Below, in pieces: positions 16,294-24,576 of a stretch of 64,000 nucleotides of DNA. Numbering within the stretch: position 1 is the stretch's first letter; each line of letters starts with the position of its first letter. Source of the stretch: Actinophytocola sp049647105 (GTDB lineage: Bacteria > Actinomycetota > Actinomycetes > Mycobacteriales > Pseudonocardiaceae); assembly GCF_049647105.1 (NCBI RefSeq), contig NZ_JBARWZ010000010.1, positions 1 to 64,000 on the forward strand. The letters are read 5' to 3'. The notes below the pieces were generated by a model. It worked only from the letters and a program-made list of their open reading frames with translations, made no database searches and was not told the origin of the DNA. Both the position numbers and the translations under genes were made by a program.

Positions 16294-16593
16294 GTGACCG
16301 GACTGTCGGTGGTGCTCGTCCCCATCGTCGGACTCGCCGTCATGGCGTTGTTCGCCGTTGTGCTGAAGTGGGCGTCGAGCATGGACACGGACGAGGCACA
16401 CCGCAAGGACTACGGCCTGCTGAGCGAGGTGGCCAAGGTGCCGTCGTCGACCGCGGCCCGCGTGGTGGAGGATCGCCTGCAGGCGGCGGGGGTGCGTGCC
16501 ACCACGGTGCCCGACCCCGAGGGTGAGGGGATGCGGGTGCTGGTGTTCCCCGCCGACCGCGAGGTCGCGATCCGGGCGTTGCTCGCGGACTGA
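16294..16593 (+). CDS. Small membrane protein of unknown function
   Basis: About 99 residues: one N-terminal transmembrane helix (residues 3-26) followed by a soluble domain of about 65 residues with the look of a small alpha/beta fold ('ARVVEDRLQAAGVRATTVPD', 'MRVLVFPADREVAIRALL'). That pattern resembles DUF2007-type or signal-transducing small domains, but I do not assign it. The start is uncertain: GTG 16294 directly abuts GGAGG with almost no spacing, while GTG 16261 and ATG 16342 are alternatives. It is divergent from meaA and convergent with the gamma-glutamyltransferase gene across a perfect hairpin. Confidence 0.6.
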   Translation: MTGLSVVLVPIVGLAVMALFAVVLKWASSMDTDEAHRKDYGLLSEVAKVPSSTAARVVEDRLQAAGVRATTVPDPEGEGMRVLVFPADREVAIRALLAD

Positions 16594-16625
16594 CCCGCAC
16601 GCCGGGGTTCGCCAGGTACGCGAAT

Positions 16626-16669
16626 GGCCGTGTCCCGCCGACCGGGGTGACGGTCGGCGGGACACGGCC
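16626..16669. terminator. Bidirectional hairpin terminator
   Basis: Perfect 18-bp arms at 16626-16643 and 16652-16669 with an 8-nt loop, placed between two convergent genes. This is one of the strongest stems in the window. Confidence 0.85.
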
Positions 16670-16687
16670 AGTGTGTGTTCCGGTGGC

Positions 16688-18508
16688 TCAGCGCGCGGGT
16701 TGGACCACCGCGGCCGCGCTGCCGCCGCGCCGCACGGGTTCACCGGCGGCGATCACCTTGCCGTGCTTGGTGAACTCCAGCCCCGACGCGACGCCGATGT
16801 CCGAGCTGGTCTTGATCGTCGGGTCGAGCGGGCTGGTGTCGCGGATCGCGAAGCTGTGGCCGAGCGCCAGCAGCCCGGCCGCCTCCGGCATTGCCTGGAA
16901 GGCGGGCTCGACCTGTGTGGTGGCGGCGTTGCGCTGCGATGCCCTCGGCGCCGCGATGGCGTCGGGCAGCGACATCCCGAAGTCGATCCGGTTCACGAGG
17001 ATCTGCAGGACGGTCGTGATGATCGTGGCCCCGCCCGGCGAACCGACCGCGAGGAACGGCTTGCCGTGCTTGAGCACGATCGTCGGCGACATGCTCGACC
17101 GCGGCCGCTTACCGGGCTCGGCGAGGTTCGGGTCGGGCGCGTCGCCCTGTGTCGGCGCGAAGTTGAAGTCGGTCAGCTCGTTGTTGAGCAGGAACCCCCG
17201 GCCAGGGACCACGATCCCGCTGCCGCCGAGCTGCTCGATGGTGTTCGTGTAGGAGACGACGTTGCCCCACCGGTCGCTGACGACGAAGTGGTTGGTGTGG
17301 TAGCCCTGGTTGCCGTCCGGCGTGGCCTTCGATGCAGGCGCGCACTGTCCGCCCGCACTCACGTCTCCCGGCGGCACCGCGCCGGGCGCGGCGGCGGCGG
17401 GGTCGATCTCGCAGGCGCGCTGCTTGGCGAACCGGTCGGACAGCAGCTCCCGTTGCGGGACGTCCACGAAGTCGGCGTCACCGATGTAGCGGCCGCGGTC
17501 GGCGAACGCGAGCCTGCTGGCCTCGAGGTAGTGGTGGAGGGCCTGCACCCGGTCCATGCCGGACAGCCGGTACCGCTCGAGGATGTTCAGCGACTCGCCG
17601 ACGGTGATCCCGCCGCTGGAGGAGGGCGCCATCCCGTAGACGTCGTACCCGCGGTACGACACGTGCGTCGGCCGCCGGTCGATCGCGCGGTAGTCGTCGA
17701 GGTCGTCGATGGTCATGAGCCCGGGCAGCGGGTCGATGGTGGCCCCTGGCGCGACGGGTGGTTCCTGCACCGCGGCCACGACGTCCGCCCCGATGTCACC
17801 GCCGTACAGGGCGTCGATGCCGTGGCGTCCGATCTGCCGGTAGGTGTCGGCGAGGTCGGGGTTGCGCAGGGTGGAGCCGACCTCGGGCAGCTGCCCGCCG
17901 GGCAGGAACAGCTCGGCGGTGGACCCGAACTGGGCGAAGCGCGCCTGGTTCTGCCGGGTCTGCTCCCGGAAGGTGGCGTCGACCGTGAACCCATGGTCGG
18001 CGACGTTGATGGCGGGCTTGAGGTTGTCCCGCAAGGAGAACCGGCCCCACCGGTCGAGCGCCCGCTCCCAGGTGGCGAGCATGCCGGGCACCCCGACCCC
18101 GAGCCCGCTGGTCACCGCGGCCGGGAAGGCGTAGGGCTGCCCGGTGGCCGGATCGACGAACATCGTCGGGCTGCCTGCCTGCGGCGTGGTCTCCCGCCCG
18201 TCGATGGTGGAGACCTGACGGGTCCGCGCGTCGTAGTAGACGAAGTACCCGCCGCCCCCGAGCCCGGCCACGTACGGATCGGTGACCCCGAGCGTCGCGG
18301 CGACGGCGACGGCCGCGTCGGCGGCGGTGCCGCCCTTCTTCAGGACGTCGATCCCGGCCTGGGTGGACTCGATCGTGTCAGAGACGACGGCCCCGCCGTA
18401 CCCGGTCGCGACAGGCACTTTCGCGGGTGCGGCGCCGGCGCCCGGCGCGGTGACGAGCCCAACGGTGAGCAGAAGACCAAGTGCCGGGGCCAAGCGGCGG
18501 GTTCGCAT
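16688..18508 (-). CDS. ggt: Gamma-glutamyltransferase (secreted)
   Basis: Extracytoplasmic enzyme that hydrolyses or transfers the gamma-glutamyl group of glutathione-like peptides. It is made as a proenzyme that cleaves itself. The 606 residues start with a signal peptide (MRTRRLAPALGLLL, cleavage after GAGAA near residue 27). The large subunit contains GGTAADAAVA and GLGGGGYFVYYD. The expected autocleavage site lies before Thr405 in the YHTNHFVV context. The small subunit carries SSMSPTI and VGSPGGATII. ATG 18508 has GGAAGG upstream; a longer frame to 18682 would only translate the repeat-like DNA at 18.6 kb. Actinomycetes use mycothiol rather than glutathione, so the true substrate may differ. 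Confidence 0.92.
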   Translation of the reverse strand: MRTRRLAPALGLLLTVGLVTAPGAGAAPAKVPVATGYGGAVVSDTIESTQAGIDVLKKGGTAADAAVAVAATLGVTDPYVAGLGGGGYFVYYDARTRQVSTIDGRETTPQAGSPTMFVDPATGQPYAFPAAVTSGLGVGVPGMLATWERALDRWGRFSLRDNLKPAINVADHGFTVDATFREQTRQNQARFAQFGSTAELFLPGGQLPEVGSTLRNPDLADTYRQIGRHGIDALYGGDIGADVVAAVQEPPVAPGATIDPLPGLMTIDDLDDYRAIDRRPTHVSYRGYDVYGMAPSSSGGITVGESLNILERYRLSGMDRVQALHHYLEASRLAFADRGRYIGDADFVDVPQRELLSDRFAKQRACEIDPAAAAPGAVPPGDVSAGGQCAPASKATPDGNQGYHTNHFVVSDRWGNVVSYTNTIEQLGGSGIVVPGRGFLLNNELTDFNFAPTQGDAPDPNLAEPGKRPRSSMSPTIVLKHGKPFLAVGSPGGATIITTVLQILVNRIDFGMSLPDAIAAPRASQRNAATTQVEPAFQAMPEAAGLLALGHSFAIRDTSPLDPTIKTSSDIGVASGLEFTKHGKVIAAGEPVRRGGSAAAVVQPAR

Positions 18509-18608
18509 GCGGACACCTTCCGAGGTTGCCGTTCGAGATGCCCCACGTTTCATACCCGCAGCCACGGAGGAGCACAACGTCAGGGTGCGAGGTAGCGACA
18601 GCGCACTG

Positions 18609-18662
18609 TCCCGAAGGACGCTTGCGGGACGCCGAATGACCCGAAAACGCCTTTCAGGGCAT
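18609..18662. repeat. Pair of small hairpin repeats (CCCGAAA-type)
   Basis: Two adjacent small imperfect inverted repeats, TCCCGAAGGACGCTTGCGGG(A) and ACCCGAAAACGCCTTTCAGGG, follow a CCCGAAA-x-CG-x-TTTCGGG scheme. Three similar units occur at 52267-52348. This intergenic family is unrelated to the 86-bp repeat. Confidence 0.5.
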
Positions 18663-18724
18663 CCCGGGCAACGCCCGGACACCTGGCGTTGCGATCATCG
18701 ACAGACCGAGAAGAAGGAGCAGCG

Positions 18725-19369
18725 ATGATCGTGGCAGCCGCCGACCAGCCAGGAGGTCTCGCCGGCCTGGCCGTCGACCTCATGGACAAGCTGGGCGGGC
18801 CGGGCGCGGCGTTGCTCGTCGGCATCGACAACATCTTCCCGCCGATGCCGAGCGAGCTCGTGCTGCCACTGGCCGGGTTCTCCGCGAGCCAGGGCACCAT
18901 GAGCCTGTTCATGGCGCTGTTCTGGACCACGCTCGGTTCCGTGGCCGGCGCCATGCTCACCTACTGGCTTGGCGCGTGGCTCGGCCGCGACCGGGTCCGG
19001 TCACTGATCATCCGCGCCCCGCTGATGAAGGCGTCCGACTTCGACCGCACGGAACGCTGGTTCCAGAAGCACGGCAAGAAGGCCGTGTTCTTCGGCCGCA
19101 TGATCCCGCTGTTCCGCAGCCTCATCTCCTTACCCGCGGGCATCGAGCGAATGCCGGTGTGGCAGTTCCTGTCACTGACGACCCTCGGCAGCCTGATCTG
19201 GAACTCGGGCTTCGTGGTGGCCGGTTACCTGCTCGGCGCCAACTGGCAGGTGGTGGACGAGTACGCGGGCATCTTCCAGAAGGTGGTCATCGCCGCGATC
19301 GCCCTGGCGATCGTGGTGTTCATCGTGGTCCGGGTCCGGGAGAAGAAAAAGGACGAGAGCGATCGATGA
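18725..19369 (+). CDS. DedA-family membrane protein
   Basis: Inner-membrane protein of 214 residues, VTT/DedA family (members include lipid scramblases and undecaprenyl-phosphate flippases). It has the conserved 'GIDNIFPPMPSELVLPLAGF' re-entrant segment (residues 38-57), 'FFGRMIPLFRSLISLPAG' with the essential Arg residues, and four to five hydrophobic helices. ATG 18725 has AGAAGGAG at good spacing. A plausible role is recycling of the carrier lipid for wall synthesis, but that is family knowledge, not shown here. Confidence 0.88.
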   Translation: MIVAAADQPGGLAGLAVDLMDKLGGPGAALLVGIDNIFPPMPSELVLPLAGFSASQGTMSLFMALFWTTLGSVAGAMLTYWLGAWLGRDRVRSLIIRAPLMKASDFDRTERWFQKHGKKAVFFGRMIPLFRSLISLPAGIERMPVWQFLSLTTLGSLIWNSGFVVAGYLLGANWQVVDEYAGIFQKVVIAAIALAIVVFIVVRVREKKKDESDR

Positions 19370-19432
19370 GTTCCGGGTCGTGCCGAGGTCACAACCCGAG
19401 GGAAGACCGCGCTCGGCCCCGGAGGAGAACAC

Positions 19433-19990
19433 ATGGCAAAGCTCATCTACTCGATGATCACCTCGCTCGACGGCTACGCCGAGGCGGCGGAGGGCGGCCT
19501 CGGCACCGGGGCCGAGGACCCGGAGGTGCACACCTTCGTCAACGACCTCTTCCGCCCCGTCGGCACGTACCTCTACGGCCGACGGATGTACGAGACGATG
19601 GTCTACTGGGAGACCGCGCACACCGAGCCCGGCCAGCCGCCGCACATCCTGCAGTACGCCAGGGACTGGCAGGCCGCGGAGAAGGTCGTGTACTCCACGA
19701 CGCTCGAGTCCGTGTCCAGCGCGAAGACCAGGATCGAGCGGGCCTTCGACCCGGACGCGGTGCGCGGGCTCAAGGCCGAGGCTGATCACGACATCACCGT
19801 CGACGGCCCGAACCTCGCGGCCCAGGCGATCGCGGCCGGTCTGGTGGACGAGTACCACCTGTTCATCACCACGAGCGTGGTGGGCGGCGGCAAGCGGTTC
19901 TTCCCCGACGGCGTGCGCCTCGATCTCGAGCTGGTCGAGGAGCGGGCCTTCGACAGCGGACTGATCTACGCGCGCTACCGGACCCGCTGA
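19433..19990 (+). CDS. Dihydrofolate reductase-like / RibD C-terminal-type reductase
   Basis: 185-residue soluble protein with the NADPH-dependent reductase fold of the RibD C-terminal family. It has an N-terminal 'IYSMITSLDGYAEA', 'YLYGRRMYETMVYW' and a terminal 'VDEYHLFITTSVVGGGKRFF' that form the cofactor site. Such stand-alone proteins are common in actinomycetes and their substrates are mostly unknown; few act on folate or flavin precursors. It follows the DedA gene by 63 nt in the same direction and has GGAGGAG before the ATG. It converges on murA, 13 nt away. Confidence 0.85.
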   Translation: MAKLIYSMITSLDGYAEAAEGGLGTGAEDPEVHTFVNDLFRPVGTYLYGRRMYETMVYWETAHTEPGQPPHILQYARDWQAAEKVVYSTTLESVSSAKTRIERAFDPDAVRGLKAEADHDITVDGPNLAAQAIAAGLVDEYHLFITTSVVGGGKRFFPDGVRLDLELVEERAFDSGLIYARYRTR

Positions 19991-20003
19991 GCCGCGCCGA
20001 CCA

Positions 20004-21278
20004 TCAGTTCCGTTCCGGGTCGCCTGCCACGCGCCGGACGTCGGCGCCCAGCTTGACCAGGTTCTCCACCAGGCCCGGGTAGCCGCGGTCGATGTGGAAG
20101 ACGTCCCACACCTCGGTCACGCCTTCCGCGCACAGACCGGCCAGCACGAGGCCGACCCCCGCACGGATGTCGGACGCCCACACCGGGGCGCTCGACAGGA
20201 GCGCGACCCCTCGGACCACCGCGTGGTGGCCGTCGGTGCGGGCGTCCGCGCCGAGGCGGACCATCTCCTCGATGAAGCGGAACCTGGCCTCGAACAGGTT
20301 CTCGGTGATCATCGAGGTGCCGTCGGCGATCGAGGTCAGCGCGATCGCGAACGGCTGGAGGTCGGTGGCGAACCCCGGGTACGGCAGCGTCACGAAGTCG
20401 ACCGCGGATGGCCGGTCGTGCTGCACGACGCGGAACTCGTTGTCGCCGGTGATCGTCACCTCGGCACCCGCGATGCGCAGCTTCTCGAGCACCAGGTCGA
20501 GGTGGTGGGGGTCGACGCCGCGGACGGTGACGTCACCCCGGGTCATCGCCGCGGCGAACGCCCAGGTGGCGCCCACGATGCGGTCGCCGATCACGCGGTG
20601 CTCGGTCGGCTGCAGCGCGTCCACGCCGTGGACGGTGAGGGTCGAGGTGCCGATGCCCTCGATCTTGCCGCCCATCTGCTGGAGCATCGTGCACAGGTCG
20701 ACGATCTCCGGCTCGCGGGCGGCGTTGTCGATCACCGTGGTGCCGTTCGCCAGCACGGCGGCCATCAGGATGTTCTCCGTCGCGCCGACGCTCGGGAAGT
20801 CGAGCCAGATCTGGGCGCCGTGCAGGCCCTCGGCCTCCGCGACCACGCAGCCGTGCTCGATCTCGCTGTGCGCGCCGAGCTGGCGGAGACCGTTCTGGTG
20901 CATGTCGAGCGGTCGCACGCCGATCGCGTCGCCGCCCGGCAGCGCGACGACGGCCCGCTTGCAGCGCCCGACCAGCGGTCCGAGCACGCACACCGAGGCA
21001 CGGAGCTTGCCCATCGCGGGCGAGTCGGCGCGGTGGTTGAGGTCGACGGGGGTGGTGATGGTGACCGTGTCGGTCTCGATGGTCACCTCGCAGCCCAGGC
21101 TGCGCAGCACCTCACCCATCAGTGGCACGTCCAGGATCTGTGGGCAGTTCGTGAGCGTCGTCGTGCCCTCGGCGAGCAAGGCCGCCGCCATCAGCTTCAA
21201 CACGCTGTTCTTGGCGCCGACCACGTCGACCTCACCGGCCAAGCGCGCGCCGCCGTGTACCTGGAAGTGCTCTGTCAC
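20004..21278 (-). CDS. murA: UDP-N-acetylglucosamine 1-carboxyvinyltransferase
   Basis: First committed step of peptidoglycan synthesis: transfer of enolpyruvate from PEP to UDP-GlcNAc in the cytoplasm. It has the family length (424 residues) and motifs: 'VGAKNSVLKLMAA', 'LRASVCVLGPL', 'FPSVGATENILMAA' and 'FHIDRGYPGLVENL'. The active-site loop reads PGGDAIG, with Asp117 where most bacteria have the fosfomycin-binding Cys. The same substitution is known in M. tuberculosis MurA and gives intrinsic fosfomycin resistance. GTG 21278 is preferred over TTG 21287 because CATAGT lies 8 nt before it, suggesting a leaderless transcript. Confidence 0.95.
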   Translation of the reverse strand: MTEHFQVHGGARLAGEVDVVGAKNSVLKLMAAALLAEGTTTLTNCPQILDVPLMGEVLRSLGCEVTIETDTVTITTPVDLNHRADSPAMGKLRASVCVLGPLVGRCKRAVVALPGGDAIGVRPLDMHQNGLRQLGAHSEIEHGCVVAEAEGLHGAQIWLDFPSVGATENILMAAVLANGTTVIDNAAREPEIVDLCTMLQQMGGKIEGIGTSTLTVHGVDALQPTEHRVIGDRIVGATWAFAAAMTRGDVTVRGVDPHHLDLVLEKLRIAGAEVTITGDNEFRVVQHDRPSAVDFVTLPYPGFATDLQPFAIALTSIADGTSMITENLFEARFRFIEEMVRLGADARTDGHHAVVRGVALLSSAPVWASDIRAGVGLVLAGLCAEGVTEVWDVFHIDRGYPGLVENLVKLGADVRRVAGDPERN

Positions 21279-21381
21279 GAGCGCCAACTATGCCCCAGTC
21301 GCGTGCGGGGTTGCGCGCCACCCGGGGTCCACACTGTCCGCTACCCTGCCGCCACCCGGATGTCTAGCAAGGGGTCGTCCT

Positions 21382-22038
21382 TTGAGCTTCCTGTCGCGCT
21401 TCGCCAGCCCGGCCGGGTTCGTGCTGGTGCTGCTGTTGTTCTTCCTGTTGCCGTTCGTCTCGGCCTCCTGTGACGTACCCGGCTACGGCGAAGCCGGCGC
21501 GACTTACACCGGCGGCAACCTCGTGACCGGGACCGACCCCGAGGTGCCCGCCGAACTGCAGGAGCTCGGCAAGGACCCGGAGAGCCCGGCCGCCCTCACC
21601 GACCCACCGGACCCTGGCGTCCAACTGCTCGCGATCGGGCTGGCCGTCCTCGCGGCCGCGGGTGTGCTGACCGCGCTGGTCCCGCACCTGAAGGCACGCC
21701 TGCTCGGCGGCGCCGCGCTGGCGGCGGCCACCCTGGTCGTGACCGTCGTGACGATGAGCGTCGCCCAGTCGAACCTGCAGAACTCGCTGATGGACTGGGC
21801 CCGTCAGACCGGCGCGGCGGAAAGCCAGGATGGTGACCGCCTGGAGACCGCCGTGGCCGAGGTGACCCACACCGAGGTCGGGTTCTGGCTGATGATCGTG
21901 GTGCTGTCGCTGGTCGCGCTGATGGCCACGGTCCTCGGCCTGCTTGGCGACCGGCTGAAGGCGGCGGTGGCGGCCAGGGAGTCGGGTGAGGGACGGGTGA
22001 GCAGCTTCCCGTTCGGCGGGCACGACCACGACGACTGA
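21382..22038 (+). CDS. Four-helix membrane protein of unknown function
   Basis: 218 residues. Hydrophobic segments lie near residues 8-27, 85-105, 112-132 and 172-195. A loop of about 50 residues between helices 1 and 2 contains Cys ('VSASCDVPGYGEAG') and acidic residues. The C-terminus is charged and His/Asp-rich (GGHDHDD). I do not recognise a family. The start is TTG 21382 with AAGGGG 7 nt upstream; ATG 21360 is out of frame. It is divergent from murA with about 100 bp between. Confidence 0.7.
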   Translation: MSFLSRFASPAGFVLVLLLFFLLPFVSASCDVPGYGEAGATYTGGNLVTGTDPEVPAELQELGKDPESPAALTDPPDPGVQLLAIGLAVLAAAGVLTALVPHLKARLLGGAALAAATLVVTVVTMSVAQSNLQNSLMDWARQTGAAESQDGDRLETAVAEVTHTEVGFWLMIVVLSLVALMATVLGLLGDRLKAAVAARESGEGRVSSFPFGGHDHDD

Positions 22039-22096
22039 CCATTGACCTCTACATTGCTGGAGGTTGCACGCTGAGGTCCTACTGAGCGGAGGACCG

Positions 22097-23053
22097 ATGC
22101 GTGCGGTGTGGTTGCGTGAGTTCGGCGGGCCGGAGGTACTGACGCCCGGTGAGGCGCCGGACCCGGTCGCGGACCCGGGACGAGTCGTGGTGGACGTCGC
22201 GTTCGCCAACATCACGTTCGTCGAGACCCAGTTCCGTGCCACCGGAGGCGGCCCGTTCGCGGGCACGCTGCCGATGGTGCCCGGCAACGGGGTGGGCGGC
22301 GTGGTGGCGGCGGTGGGTTCGGGGGTCCCGGCCGACCTTCTTGGCACACAGGTGATCACCAGTACGGGCGGCTCCGGCGGCTACGCGGAACGAGTGGCGG
22401 TCGACGCGGCGGCGTTGTTCCTGGTACCGGCCGAGGTCCCGCTGGACGTCGCGGTCGCCCTGCTGGCAGATGGCAGGACCGCGACGATGATGACGCGGGC
22501 GGCCGGACTCCGGACAGGAGACCGGGTGCTGGTCGAAGCCGCGGCGGGCGGAGTCGGCAGCCTGATCGTGCAACTGGCGAAGGCGGCGGGTGCCATGGTG
22601 GTCGCGGCGGCGGGTGGCGCGCGGAAGCTGGCGGTGGCGAGGGACCTGGGCGCGGACGTCACCGTCGACTACACCGACGAGAACTGGCCCAAACTCGTGC
22701 GGGACGCGACCGGCGCGGTGGACGTGGTGTTCGACGGCGTCGGCGGCGACATCGGCGCCGCGTCGTTCGACCTGCTCGGCCCCGGCGGCCGCATGGTGAG
22801 CTTCGGCCTGGCGAGCGGCACCTGGACCGCGATCACCGACGACGAGGCCACCGCACGCGACGTGACCCTCGTCCGTCCGGCCGCGACGCCGGACGAGCTG
22901 CGCGCCTACACGGAAAGCGCACTCGCCGAGGCCGCGGCGGGAAGGCTCCAGCCGATCATCGGCCAGCGCTTCCCGCTGGCCGAGGCCGCGGCGGCCCACG
23001 CGGCGATCCAGTCCCGCGCCACGATCGGCAAGACGCTGCTGGAAACCCGCTGA
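22097..23053 (+). CDS. Zinc-independent MDR oxidoreductase (quinone reductase-like)
   Basis: 318-residue NADPH-dependent medium-chain dehydrogenase/reductase. It has the N-terminal GroES-like domain (VWLREFGGPEVLTPGEAPDP) and the Rossmann domain with 'AAAGGVGSLIVQLAKAAGA'. The catalytic and structural zinc cysteines are absent, placing it with quinone oxidoreductases and enoyl reductases. ATG 22097 has GGAGG 5 nt upstream. It is followed 23 nt later by a flavin-dependent oxidoreductase gene, so the two may be cotranscribed. The substrate is unknown. Confidence 0.85.
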   Translation: MRAVWLREFGGPEVLTPGEAPDPVADPGRVVVDVAFANITFVETQFRATGGGPFAGTLPMVPGNGVGGVVAAVGSGVPADLLGTQVITSTGGSGGYAERVAVDAAALFLVPAEVPLDVAVALLADGRTATMMTRAAGLRTGDRVLVEAAAGGVGSLIVQLAKAAGAMVVAAAGGARKLAVARDLGADVTVDYTDENWPKLVRDATGAVDVVFDGVGGDIGAASFDLLGPGGRMVSFGLASGTWTAITDDEATARDVTLVRPAATPDELRAYTESALAEAAAGRLQPIIGQRFPLAEAAAAHAAIQSRATIGKTLLETR

Positions 23054-23076
23054 CCAACCACAGGTGGAGATGTCTC

Positions 23077-23943
23077 ATGGATGTCGGGATGACGTTGCCC
23101 TCCGGAGTCGCTCCCGGGGTGTTCGCCAAGCACGCGGAAGACGCCGGGTTGGAGTCGGTCTGGACCGGGGATCATCTGATCTCCGTGGTGCCCCGGCTGG
23201 ACAGCATGATGGTGCTCGCACAGGCGGCGGGCGCCACGACACGGTTGCGGGTCGGGTTCGGGGTGCTGATCCTCGCGCTGCGGCAGGTTGTCTGGGCCGC
23301 CAAGCAGATCGCGTCGTTGCAGGAGTTGTCCGGGGATCGGGTGGTGCTCGGCGTCGGGACGGGCGGTGTCGTGCACGGGGATGCCGGCTGGCGGGCCGTC
23401 GGGGTGCCGTTCGCCGAGCGGACCGGGCGTACCTACGCCGCCCTGGCGGTCCTGCCCGACCTGGTTGCCGGGCGGACGACCGACGTGGACGGCACCTCCG
23501 TCACGCTCGCGCCAGGGGCCACCGTGCCGCCGATCCTGATCGGTGGCGGACTGCCTGCCATGCGGCGCGCCGCCGCTCACGGGTTCGGCTGGTATCCGGC
23601 GTTCCTGCCGCCGGACGACCTCGCCGCCGGGATCGGTGAGTTCACCGAGCGTGCCGGGCACCGGCCCGAGGTGACCGCTCAGGTCGCCATCGGCCTCGGG
23701 TCCGGTGTGGACCTCGACGCGCGGGTCAGGATGCTCACCGGGTACGGGATGTCCGAGGAGTACGCCAGGGCCGGGTTGCTCGCCGGCCACCCCGATCAGG
23801 CCGCGGAGCACCTCGCCGCACTGTTCGCGGCCGGGGCCACCAGGGTGGTCGGGCTCCCGTTCGGCGGGGACTGGCGAGCACAGGCCGACCTGCTCGCCGA
23901 GACCGCGCGGCTGGTGGCCGGGGCGAGCACCGGCCGCCGGTAA
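23077..23943 (+). CDS. LLM-class flavin-dependent oxidoreductase
   Basis: 288-residue luciferase-like monooxygenase/reductase that probably binds F420 or FMN. Segments typical of the TIM-barrel family are visible: 'AEDAGLESVWTGDHL', 'LRVGFGVLILALRQ', 'LSGDRVVLGVGTGG' and 'PPILIGGGLPAMRRAA'. In actinomycetes many members use coenzyme F420. ATG 23077 follows AGGTGGAG. Its stop codon TAA (23941-23943) is part of the TAATGT hexamer that appears to be the -10 of the next gene. Confidence 0.85.
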   Translation: MDVGMTLPSGVAPGVFAKHAEDAGLESVWTGDHLISVVPRLDSMMVLAQAAGATTRLRVGFGVLILALRQVVWAAKQIASLQELSGDRVVLGVGTGGVVHGDAGWRAVGVPFAERTGRTYAALAVLPDLVAGRTTDVDGTSVTLAPGATVPPILIGGGLPAMRRAAAHGFGWYPAFLPPDDLAAGIGEFTERAGHRPEVTAQVAIGLGSGVDLDARVRMLTGYGMSEEYARAGLLAGHPDQAAEHLAALFAAGATRVVGLPFGGDWRAQADLLAETARLVAGASTGRR

Positions 23944-23946
23944 TGT
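23941..23946 (+). promoter_or_regulatory. Leaderless -10 element for the adenosyltransferase
   Basis: TAATGT followed by exactly 7 nt and ATG 23954, with no Shine-Dalgarno sequence. The first three bases are the stop codon of the upstream gene. Confidence 0.5.
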
Positions 23947-23953
23947 GCCCGGT

Positions 23954-24526
23954 ATGGCGGTCCACATCACGCGCGTATATACGAAGGTCGGCGACAACGG
24001 CACCACCGCGCTCGGGGACGGGAAACGCGTGCCCAAGACCGACCCTCGGCTCGCGGCCTACGCCGACGTCGACGAGGCCAACGCGGCCATCGGGGTCGCG
24101 GTGGCCATGGGTGGGCTGTCCGACGAGCTGCTGACCGTGCTGCGCGGGGTGCAGAACGACCTCTTCGACGTCGGGGCCGATCTGTGCGCACCGGTGGTGC
24201 CGGACCCCAAGTACCCGCCGTTGCGGATCACGGAGGCCTACATCGAGCGACTCGAGGAGTGGTGTGACGCGTTCAACGAGCGCCTCGACAAGCTCTCCTC
24301 GTTCATCCTTCCCGGCGGCACCGCGGGCGCGGCGTTGTTGCACGTCGCGCGCACGGTGACCCGGCGGGCCGAGCGCGGCGCGTGGCGGCTGGTCGAGGCC
24401 GACGGGGAGCGCACCAACGTCCTCGCCGCCAAGTACCTCAACCGGCTGTCCGACCTGCTGTTCGTGCTGTCGCGGGTCGCGAACCCGGACGGCGACGTGC
24501 TGTGGCAGCCGGGTGGCGGGCGCTGA
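23954..24526 (+). CDS. Cob(I)alamin adenosyltransferase (PduO type)
   Basis: ATP:cob(I)alamin adenosyltransferase that makes adenosylcobalamin; 190 residues. It has the diagnostic N-terminal 'TRVYTKVGDNGTTALGDG' ATP-binding segment, 'YADVDEANAAIGVA', 'FILPGGTAGAALLHVARTVTRRAER' and 'LNRLSDLLFVLSR'. It occupies the place of Rv1314c between murA and the atp operon in mycobacteria. It could supply the cofactor of the MeaA mutase encoded 8 kb away. The start is probably leaderless. Confidence 0.93.
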   Translation: MAVHITRVYTKVGDNGTTALGDGKRVPKTDPRLAAYADVDEANAAIGVAVAMGGLSDELLTVLRGVQNDLFDVGADLCAPVVPDPKYPPLRITEAYIERLEEWCDAFNERLDKLSSFILPGGTAGAALLHVARTVTRRAERGAWRLVEADGERTNVLAAKYLNRLSDLLFVLSRVANPDGDVLWQPGGGR

Positions 24527-24576
24527 TTACTGCGAACGGACCGTTCGGAACCGCACAACCTGGGTAGTCCGGGCGA

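Noticed and set aside
18509..18682. N-terminal extension of the gamma-glutamyltransferase
   Set aside because: The extra 58 residues are Arg-rich translation of small hairpin repeats; the signal peptide starts at 18508.
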